Shown piece after piece: positions 39,101-50,355 of a stretch of DNA of 64,000 nucleotides. Where the stretch lies: assembly GCA_051294375.1 (NCBI GenBank), contig CM119271.1, positions 11,335,434 to 11,399,433 on the forward strand, read 5' to 3'. A program made the position numbers and the translations under genes. Origin of the DNA: Paraspadella gotoi. Lineage: Eukaryota > Chaetognatha. Each line of letters opens with the position of its first letter. Position 1 is the first letter of the stretch. The notes under the pieces are model-generated. The model ran no database searches, was not told the origin of the DNA, and saw only the letters and a list, made by a program, of their open reading frames with translations.

Positions 39101-41377
39101 GCTCATGAGTGTATGGGGCGATTGACCTGGAATTTTGTATGTGAGTAGGAAAGTGTGTGATTGAACAGGAAACCAAGTATCGTTGGAATCGTTTGAGTGG
39201 AAATGAGTTTAAATGGAAAAAAACAAAAAACCTGTTTCACTAATTGTTATGATTTTTTTTCCTTTTATATTAAATGTATATGCAGGATGTATTAATAAAT
39301 CAAATAATTAATCAGTTAATTAATCAATTAGTCAATTAATTAATTACTAATTAATTAATCAGTCAATCAATCCGTCCATCCGTCCCACCTTAGCAAAAAG
39401 CCCCAATAACTCGTGATTGGCTGGTTGGATCGGAATGAAATTTTGTGTATGGGTAGGAACATGTGTGATGAAGCTGGATATAAAATTTCGACGGAATCGT
39501 ATGAGTGGATATGAGTTTAAATGGAAAAAACATAAGTCTCATTTACTAAAATATTTTTACTTATTTTTACCAATAAATACTCTAATTAATCATAATTGGA
39601 TGGATAGATTGAGTTCAAATTTTGTATGTGGGTAGGAAAATGTGTGACGAAGCTTGATATAAAGTTTCGGTACGAGTGGAAATGAGTTTAAATGAAAATG
39701 TCGGATCTGCCTACGATAATTAATTAATTAATTAATCGATTAATTAATTAATTAATTTCAATATGTAATAATTAATTTTAAATTTATATTCAACTTATCA
39801 TCATCGATGTCCTTAAAATTGGGTTAGGACAGTTATTAAATATGTTTTGTTTACATTTTATCAAAACAAACAAATATCCTCTATTTTATTTTATGTCTCC
39901 TTCTCTCTCTCTCTCTTACTTTCTCTCTCTCTCTCTCTCTTTTTATGCAATTGCGACGATCTTTATGCTTTTAAGATTTTTTAACTTGTATCATTTTTTC
40001 ACATTAATTATTATTATTAGTAATCATTAATATTAAAGATTCAAGTAAATGTGACTTATGTTTTTTCCATTTAAACTCATTTCCACTGGCTCAATTCTGT
40101 CAAAACTTTATATAATTATTATATATTAATAAATAATTATACATTTAATATAAAAGGAAAAAAAATCATAATCAATTAGTGAAACAGGTTTTTTGTTTTT
40201 TTCCATTTAAACTCATTTCCACTCAAACGATTCCATCGAAACTTGGTTACCTGTTTAATCACACACTTTCCTATTCACATACAAAATTTCAAGTCAATCG
40301 CCCCATCCACTCATGAGCAATTGGTGTTCAAATAGTGAATTATATTTTTTTGTTTTTTCCATTTAAACTCATTTCCACTCGGACGATCCCTTCGAAACTT
40401 TATATCCAGCTCAATCACACACTTCCGTACCCACACACAAAATTTCTTTCAAATCCATCCATCCAATCACGAGTAATTTTTTTTTTTTTTTGCTAAGGTG
40501 GGATGGATGGACGGATGGACAGACGGACGGACGGACATTATTTTTTTTGCATAATTTATCATAATTCGATGTTCTGACATGATATAAGTTAGTGCCCGAC
40601 AATATTGAGGGGGCGGACCGACAGACTGACAAAGTGAATTATAGAGTCGGGATCTGCTGATAAGCAGACCCGACTAAAAAGGCGGCTATTATCACGAATA
40701 CAAAGTGGTCAAATGTGATTGACTGATTGTGTCAATACTGTTTTTGGTATTAATAAAGAAAAATGTGATTGACCTAACAGAGAGAGAGAGGCGAGGCATA
40801 ACATTTTCTTCAAAAATAGTTATTTTAAATCTAAATAAAAAAAAAATAAATAAATAGAGTGAAACAAGTAATTTTGCAATTTTCATAAACATAAAAAAAT
40901 CATTCTTTATTTTTTTATAATTTTATTAGTTTTTCCTGATTTTAACAGAAAAGGTTTAACAATTTTTAAAGAGTGCATTTATATTTTTGATTTAACTCGC
41001 TCGCTCGCGAAATCGCCAGCGAGCCTTCCGCTCAACCCTAACTCTAAACCGGGCCCCAAATTCCCTCGTTCAATCTTTGAGTTTTTCGCTTTTGAGTAAA
41101 TGTGACGGAACTAGTGACAGGAAAATCCAGCAGTTGCCATAATTAAAAAAAAAAAAAATCTTCATTCCGACTTTCAGTTTTAAACGTTACTTTTCATTAT
41201 TTTATTAATATTATTTTTTTAAAGAACATACCTTGTTCAAAATATATGACTGGTGAGTTTAAAATGAATCTGTCCTGATCAAGACGTAAGTGACTTCGAG
41301 AAGAAAAAACACGAGGCGGGAACTTATCTTATTACAAATCACAAAGTATTGCGTCGGGGTTTCCAGAGAAGTTCCTT

Positions 41378-41417
<40 letters not shown>

Positions 41418-42961
41418 GGTGAAAAAGATTTTTCAGTATTTTTTCAAATGTTTTTTTTTTGTATTATAGGTTTAGCTGTAGAACAATCGTCTGCTTCAAA
41501 TGCATTCAATTTCTATCCAGGCCCTCCTCGCCCGGACGGGCTACTCCCTCGAGATCACCACCGGCCAACGCAAGTACGGAGGTCCGCCCCCCGAATGGCT
41601 GGAAGACGACCCGCCGCCGCCGACCGGCGCCGAAGTCTTCGTCGGGAAGATCCCCAAGGATATGTTCGAGGACGAGTTGGTCCCTCTATTCGAGCAGGTC
41701 TTAAAATTGGGAAGGGTGATTAAATCGTCATTTTATAATTTATGTAATACTAGAATCATATACTTGTTTGTTTTTGTTAAGAAAAGTATATACATTATAC
41801 AGTTTACTGGACTTTGAGGGAGTATTGATTTAATGATTTTATGGTTTATACCTGTTATTATTTCTTATATCCACTTTAATCTACTTTATAGTCCACTTTA
41901 TACTGTCCAAACTTTGGACCAAAGTCAAACTAATGATCATGAAGTGAAAGTTTGGAATAAAAATTTAGAAATTATATATTCAAAACTATTTTATTAGTGA
42001 ATATTAATCTTTTATTTTTTACTAATAAGTCAGCTTATTTTGTATATAGTACTACCTCTATATAATATCAATATTTCAAAATATTTGTTTATAAATTCTA
42101 AGAACAGATTAAGATCCTAATAAAAAGTTGATATAAGAATATATAAATCTTTAGAATTATGTTATTAAGTAGTTTAAAATTTAAAAAGGCTTTTAAAAAT
42201 TGGTATTTTAAATATAGTTTTTATATTTTTAACCAACTTAATGAAAGAATTTTTGAGAATGAATTATATTTTTTATTATTATTAAAAAATGCAATTTTTA
42301 AATTTCAGCCTATTATATACTTATTACTGAATAACTATAGAAAAACGGTGCCCAGTAATATATAAAACTAAAAAATAAATTTACCAAAATATTTTTATGG
42401 GTTTTATGTACTAAATTTTATTTTTATGAAATTTCATTATTTTCACATCACTCTAATGTACAATATAAGAGCAGAGTCACTTCTGCAATCAAAGGGGAAG
42501 TGACTGGAAACGGAAACATTCTTGCGGTCGTGCTTAGAATGATAAGTGAACACTTCAGACGTGAGATACAGTATCTGAAATACGACCGTTGAATTAAGGT
42601 GTGCACGCTAAAAATAGCTCGATGATTCGTTGGAAACTTCGTGATTGAATTTAAAATTAGGCGCGGGCTGAGAAAAGTTAGATAAATATGCGAGCGACCG
42701 ACGAATCAAGAAACAAGCCTACGATAATTAATTAATTAATTATTAATTAATTATTAATTAATTATTAATTAATTATTAATTAATTATTAATTAATTAATA
42801 ATTATTAATAAATAATTATTAATAAATAATTATTATTAATTTATTAATTAATTAATTTTTAATTAATTAATTAATTAAAAATTAATTATTAAAAAATTAT
42901 TATTAATAATTTATTAATTAATTAATTTTTAATTAATTAATTAATTATATTTTATTTTATG

Positions 42962-43002
<41 letters not shown>

Positions 43003-44359
43003 TATGCAATTGCGACGATTGCTTTTAAGATTTTTTTAACTTGCATCATTTTTTCAACTTGCATCATTTTTTCATTTTGCATAATTTTTTCAATTTGCAT
43101 CATTTTTTCAATTTGTATCATTTTTTCAACTTTCATCATTCTTTCAACTTTCATCATTCTTTCAACTTCCATCATTTTTTCAACTTGCACCATTTTTTCA
43201 ACTTGCATCTTTTTTTCAACTTTTGCATCATTTTTTTCAATTTGCATCATTTTTTTCAAACTTTCCATCATTTTTTTCAACTTGCATAATTTTTTTAAAT
43301 TGCATCATTTTTTCACATTAATTAATTAATTAATTAAAACATTTATTAGTAATCATTAATTCCATTTAAACTCATTTCCACTTGCACAATTCGTCAAAAC
43401 TTTATATCTAGCTTCTTCACTCACTTTCCTACCGGCTCACAAAATTTCATCTCAATCTATCATGGGTTAAAATAAATAAAAAGATTCAAGTAAATGTGAC
43501 TCATATTTTTTCATTTAAACTCATTTCCACTCGTACATTTCCACCGAAACTTTATATCAAGCTTCGTCACACATTTTCCTACCCACACACAAAATTTCAT
43601 TCCAATTCAACCAGCCAATCACGAGTTATTGGAGCTTTTTGCTAAGGTGGGGACGGATGGACGGATTAATTGACTGATTAATTAATTATTGATTAATTGA
43701 CTAATTTATTAATTAACTGAATAATTATTTGATTTATTAATACATCCTGCATATACATTTAATATAAAAGAAAAAGAATCATAATCAATTAGTGAAACAG
43801 GTTTTTTTGTTTTCCATTTAAACTCATTTCCACTCAAACGATTCCATCGAAACTTGTTTTCCTGTTCAATCACACACTTTCCTACCACATACAAAATTCT
43901 AGGTCAATTGCCCCATCCACTCATAGCAATTAATTAGGCAATTAGTTAATTAATTTGATTTGAAATGTTTGTTTTAGGTATTTTCGTCACAACCATGACA
44001 AAAGCAATGACGACGATGAGAATAATGCCGATAATGATTGACTTGATTGATTGATTGAATAATCAAATAATAGATAAATGAATTGATTGATTAAATAATT
44101 AATTAATAGATAAATAAATTGATTGATTGAATAATTAATTGATTGATAAATTGACTGATTAATTAATTATTGATTAATTAACTGATTTTTCTCTTTTAAT
44201 TATATGTAGCTATCTCTCTCCCTTTTCCCCAGTGCTGATTCATCGGGAAAAAAACGAGTCTTTTTCTCTCTTTTCTCCTGCTGCTCTGTGCTGCCTTTTG
44301 ATTTTTTTCTTTTTTCTGGCTGTCTCTGCTGCTGCCGCTGCTGATTCGTCCGAAAACGA

Positions 44360-44433
<74 letters not shown>

Positions 44434-45358
44434 GCGTTTTTGTTTAAAAAAAATTGAATTAGGATTGAACTCGTAAAATTATGCATCGCATTCGTGCATG
44501 TTATCATTTTGCTATTGCAACATCAAGTTTTAATTTCCTTTTTATTTCCCTCTCTCTCTCTCTCGCTTTCTCTCTCTCGCAATTATGCAATTGCGACGAT
44601 CCTTATGCTTTTAGATTTTTTTAACTTGCATCATTTTTTCAACTTGCATAATTTTTTTAAATTGCAACAATTTTTCCACATTAATTAATTAATTAATTAA
44701 AACATTTATTAGTAATCATAAATCTTAAAGATTCAAGTAAATGTGACTTATGTTTTTTCCATTTAAACTCATTTCCACTGGCACAATTCCGTCAAAACTT
44801 TATATCTAGCTGATTAATGAATTATTTATTAATTAATTGACTAATTGATTAATTAACTGATTAATTATTTGATTTATTAATACATCCTGCATATACATTT
44901 AATTAAAAGGAAAAAGAAGCATAATCAATTAGTGAAACAGGTTTTTGTGTTTTTTCCATTTAAACTCATTTCCACTCAAACGATTCCATCGAAACTTGTT
45001 TTCCTGTTCAATCACACAATTTCCTACCCACATATAAATTCCAGGCCAATCGCCCCATCCACTCATGAGCAATTGGTGTTCAAATAGTGAATTATATTTT
45101 TTTTTTTTTTCCATCTAAACCAATTTCCACTCGCACGATTCCCTCGAAACTTCATATACATCTCAATCACACACTTCCCTACCCGCACACAAAATTTCAT
45201 TCCAATCCATCCATGCAATCACGAGTAATTGGTGTTTTTTGCTAAGTGGGACGGACGGACGGACGGACGGACGGACGGACGGACGGACGGACGGACGGAC
45301 GGACGACGACGGACGGACGGAGACGGACGGACGGACGGACGGACGGACGGACGGACAG

Positions 45359-45405
<47 letters not shown>

Positions 45406-48400
45406 GGACGGACGGACGGACGGACATAATTTTTTTGCATAATTTATCATAATTCGATGTTCTGACATGATATCATTTAAGGAAAAACTCATAGAACCGG
45501 AACCGGAACGGAACCGGCGTCATCCTGTGTTCTTGATTTTTGCATGAGTTCGATTCTCAAGGAGATTACGCTGAGTGGGTAATCAACGTGTTGGGATGCA
45601 CTGGCTAGCGATGGGTAGATGGACGTTGGGGCTGGATTTGTTTGGCTTTGGTATCTCATCAGTTTTGATGTCCAGCCTGGCGAGAATGGCGTCCAATTTC
45701 GGGGTGACTGCAACCATGTGCCTGTCCATGGAATTAACTTTGCAATCCATGGCTTTGAGTTCTTTTGCGAGAAAATCAAATTTTTGTTGATTTTGTATAT
45801 TGGCCTCATTGACGATCTGCTTTGCAATGACTCCTTCCTTTGTCGTGAGTCTGCAGTGCTTTGACAACTCGGGCGGCATTACAAATGTGCGTATTAAGTT
45901 GTCTTCGTCGTCGGCACTGCTACCGTCTCCATCCTCGGACAAGGTCTTTTGTTTCGTCTTGTCCGGATCCCGCCATTCCGTCCAATTTGCCTTGGGTGCC
46001 GGCAGTGGTGGTAAATGCTCGGCAGCGGCGGAGGTTGAGGGCACGGGATCCATTTGGGGTGGCGTGGTCGTTGGTGGCTTCTTGGAGGAGTGGTGAGTCT
46101 TGCCCAGAAGTCCTGTCACCACATTTAAGGAAAAACTCATAGATTTCCAGGTTGAAATCAACTCGATTTTATTCTGAGTAAATAAAGGTGACGGTGAGAC
46201 GCACGCAGGAGTCTGAATCAATTCTACTGAAACTAAGAGAGAACTCAAGCTATTTATAACAAAAGACAGGATCAGAGCAAGAGTGATTTTGACAATCAAT
46301 TGTTTCTGCAAGCTGATTGGTCGGGTCTGGTTCAGTCTCGGCAATCAGCGTTCAATGGCGGGGATCGCCCGATCCTCTGATCGTTTTGGATTTTGGCGAG
46401 ATTGATCCTGCCTGGATGATATAAGTTAGTGCCCGACAATATTGAGGGGCGGACCGACGGACGACAAAGTGAGTTATAGAGTCGGGATCTGCTGATAAGC
46501 AGATCCGACTAAAAAGTCCATTAGTAAGTAAGGAGACAGCGACTTTAGGTGGCTTTATGATTTGTGCTTCAATCACTTAGTGACGATTAATTACTATTCA
46601 ATCAGGAAAGTCAGTCAATCAATCCATCTGTTTTTCAGTGCGGACAAATCTGGGATCTTCGCCTGATGATGGATCCACTCAGCGGCGCCAACCGCGGTTA
46701 CGCTTTCATCAAATTCTGCGGCCGCGACGGAGCCGAGGCCGCCGTCAGGATGTGAGCGGGGCTGTGGAAGGGGCCGGAGGGGAAGAGGGGTGTTCAGTGT
46801 AGAGATAAATAGGCCTTATTTACTCATAACACCCCAAGCTATCTTAAATTTGGAATTAAGTCATTTTTTTAAGTTATACTTATTTTGTTAAACAAGTTGG
46901 GTTGTTATTTTTTAGCTAAAGCTTTTTCTTTATTCAAATCTGTGATATTTATAATTCTTCATAGCAGAACAACCATTCAGTTATTAAATGAATCAATGAT
47001 TAAAAAATATTAAAAAATCTACTGACAAATCAATATACAAAACTTGTTTGACGATGAATTAGTATAATTGTATGTTCTATCAATTACTAATTCCAAAGTT
47101 TTTTAAGATAATCCTTTTTTTTAATTTTTATGGCAACCTATCTCGGATCACACACACACATACACACACATTAAAAAAACACATAAATATATACACACAC
47201 TAACATATAAACATAACATAAAGATACGACAACCACGAAGTGAAAAAGGGTAAAATCCTCAAAGTGAACATCAGCGTCGCCAACCAACGCCTCTTCGTGG
47301 GCAACATCCCCAAGAGCAAGAGTCGGGAGGAAATCCTGGAGGAGTTCGGGAAGATTACGACTGGACTCGTCGACATTATCGTCTACTCGTCGCCGGATGA
47401 TTTGAAGAAGAAGAATCGAGGCTTCGCCTTTTTGGAATACGACACTCATAAATCGGGTGAGGGATTATGGAGGGGGAAAAGGGGGAGACATTCACAAATT
47501 GGGTGAAGATAAGGGGGTAGGGGAGATACGAGATATTCACAAATCAGATAAGCATTGAGTGGAGGGTGAGGAAAATCCTCCTTACCAATCATTCATAATT
47601 CTATTACCTCTTTTATCTCTTTTCTATCCTTCTTTTATTCCTTTTTTATCCCTCTTTCCTCTTCTATCCATCTCCACCTTTATCTCCTCGTCTTTCTTCT
47701 CCTCTTCTCTATTTTGATTAACTTGGTTTACTTATGGCAACAGCCGGGTTGCCTGTGATGCCCATTAGGATGGGGCATCTTCACTGTTGGCTTTGGGGCT
47801 TCCGACCCTCAGTGACGCATCCAGTCACTGGCGCGGTTACCCTAGGACGGTCCGCTTTGCCAACGCAGAGGGAAGTTGTTAGGACTGTGGATGGAACACT
47901 ACGCCTGGGATGGTGTGTTCCCCCTCTGAGCCAATGGATTTGGCTGAAGGATGGTGGACGTGAGGCGGTGTGAATATACCGCCACAGGATCCCCGAGGCC
48001 AAGACATCACTCAGGTTCCTCAAGCCTGAGAGGTGTCTGACAAGACTGTTACCATAGTGGGAGAGAGAGAGAGAGCGCGAGTTGTGGGGCATAAGCGTTT
48101 GTCGTAGCGTACCCCAGGGGCATAGGCGTTTGTCGTAGTGTACCCAAAGTCGGCAGGGCATAGGCGTTTGTCGTAGCGTACCCTGAGAAGGTTGCGTATT
48201 CGATAGTAGGGCTCACCACTTATGGCATCAGCCGGTTGCCTGTGATGCCCCTTGGGATGGGGCATCTCACTGTTGGCTTTGGGGGCTTCCGACCCTCAGT
48301 GACGCATCCAGTCACTGGCGCGGTTACCCTAGGACGGTCTTGCTCTTGCCAACGCAGAGGGAAGTCGTTAGGACTGTGGATGGAAAACTACGCCTGGGAT

Positions 48401-50276
48401 GGTTGTTTCCCCTCTGAGCCATGGATTGGCAGAAGGATGGTGGACGTTAGGCGGTGTGAATATACCGCCACAGTTTTCCTTTTACTTTCCCAACCCACTT
48501 TTCCCTTAAATGCTCAGCCTCTTTGGCCAACAAAAAACTCGGGACCGGGCGCATCAAAGTTTGGGGCTGCGACATCCTCGTCGATTGGGCCGACCCTATG
48601 GAGGAACCCGACGACGAGACCATGTCCAAAGTAAGAGCCTATTTTCTGAAAACGACCCATTTCTGAATTTAATCACTCGCTCGAATTTTAATTCTTAACT
48701 AAATCTCCAACCAAATCTTATGCCTAATCTTAATCCCTATCTTTTACCCAATTTTTTTTTTTTTTTTTAAATTAAAAACTAATTCTGAATTAAAACTGAA
48801 ACGGGGCAACTTTCGAAAAATGTGGCCAAAAATCCCAAACTACGTAACATGAGATGGACTGACCTCTAGGTGAAGGTCGTCTACGTGCGGAACTTGAAGG
48901 AGTCGGTGACCGAGGAGGATCTGCGGAGCCTCTTCGAATCTCACGGACGAGTTGAGAAAGTGAAGAAAATGAAGGATTACGCCTTCGTTCATTTTGAGGA
49001 GCGGGATCACGCGCTGAGGTGAACATCTGTCACTCGTAATCGAATTCCATCGATTTATAAACACATTTGTTGTATAAATTACACCAACCATTGAAAGAGA
49101 TATATAAGAGAAATATAAAAAACGAATTAATGAGTAAACCTACAGCTTATCAGGCTGTAGCAACTTGCTTCAGACGTTTCACTAATAGCAGACTGGGTGG
49201 CTCAACGGGCTCAACGGGCTCAAAACTCGGACCTTTGGGTTGGGGGGGGAATGACTAATCAATTAAACTATTGAACGATCGATCAATAATTTTATGTCCC
49301 AATTTATAACTATCAAATTATTAATCAATCGAAAAATTCTTTATTCAAACTGTGAAACTTATAGATCCATTTATTTCTCAATCGTTCAATCAAACAATCA
49401 TTCGAACTATTTTAACTTGATGTCTAGAGAATATAAATTGCTAAACGATTATCTAATTCTCTCATTTTCTAAATTAATATAAATCTATAAATTAATTATT
49501 AAATAAATTAAAATATAAATTAATATAAATTGCTAAACGATATCTAATTCTCTCATAGTTCTACTTATTTAAAGTTTATATATCAAAACAATATCATCCA
49601 TTCCTCTCTTTTAGCGCCATTCGAAGGGAGAACGGTCGTGAGATGGACGGAGTTGGGATAGATGTCTCTCTGGCGAAACCTCCGACGAAGAAGAAAAAGG
49701 AACAAAAGCTCATGCGTCAGGTTAACAATAGACCTATTAATGTTAATTTATATAAAAGATAGTATTAATTTTTGGGGTCGGTAAATTTTTTTAGAATTGG
49801 GCAATTTTTAAATGTAGTTTTATACTTATAAAATGTTCATAATAAGAGCAGATTTGAATTCCTCATTTTTATATATTTACTTCGTTTAGGTGGTTAAAAA
49901 ATCTTGTTAAAAAAATTATTGGTAATGGTAAATTTAAGGTTAGAATATTAGTTTTTATCATTTTTGACTAACTTACTTTTTCCTCCCGAAATTGAATAAT
50001 TGATTTTTTTTGATATTTTAAGATCGATTAAAATGCATTGATTGATATATCGACTCATTGATTTAAAGTCGATAGCCTGATTAAAACCCTAAGACTACTA
50101 ACCCAACTATCCCGATAGATGGCAGCGGGTCAACTCCACCGAATGGCCGGCGCCTCTTTTCCCGGCGGCGATCCTTACGCGGCCTACGGCGCCAACGAAG
50201 CTTACAACCGGGCCTTCCCCCCGCCTCACGCTTTGGGTCGAGGCGAGAAGGGATCATCCGCTAGGTGGAAGAAGGA

Positions 50277-50355
<79 letters not shown>

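Larger units (their letters stand above)
45474..46415 (-). mobile_element. LTR retrotransposon fragment with gag-like frame
   Basis: On the minus strand: an LTR (46415-46122) with TATAAATAG and AATAAA, a TGGTGACAGGA primer-binding-like site, a gag-like frame, and a 22-base remnant of the 3' LTR (45474-45495, identical to the LTR end). No reverse transcriptase, protease or integrase is present, so the interior is deleted. Flanked by ATGATAT on both sides. Confidence 0.75.
43340..46510. mobile_element. Second terminal-inverted-repeat element complex, interrupted
   Basis: Contains several blocks of TTCCATTTAAACTCATTTCC (43360, 43530, 43815, 44755, 44955), a GGAC/GACA tetranucleotide tract (45249-45425), and the right end GATCTGCTGATAAGCAGATC followed by CGACT at 46506-46510, as in the element at 38795-40675. 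It is nested or repeatedly rearranged, and an LTR element is inserted at 45474-46415. Confidence 0.7.
47457..48517. other. hnRNP intron 6 with two 250-bp repeats
   Basis: Contains repeat copies 3 and 4 and a short tandem array at 48085-48185. Nothing else recognised. Confidence 0.7.

Noticed and set aside
45219-45452. Arg-Thr-Asp-Gly and Ser-Val-Arg-Pro repeat peptides
   Set aside because: Tetranucleotide repeat, open in several frames on both strands.
47734-48265. Short frames within the 250-bp repeats
   Set aside because: The repeats are not coding; frames differ between copies because of indels.
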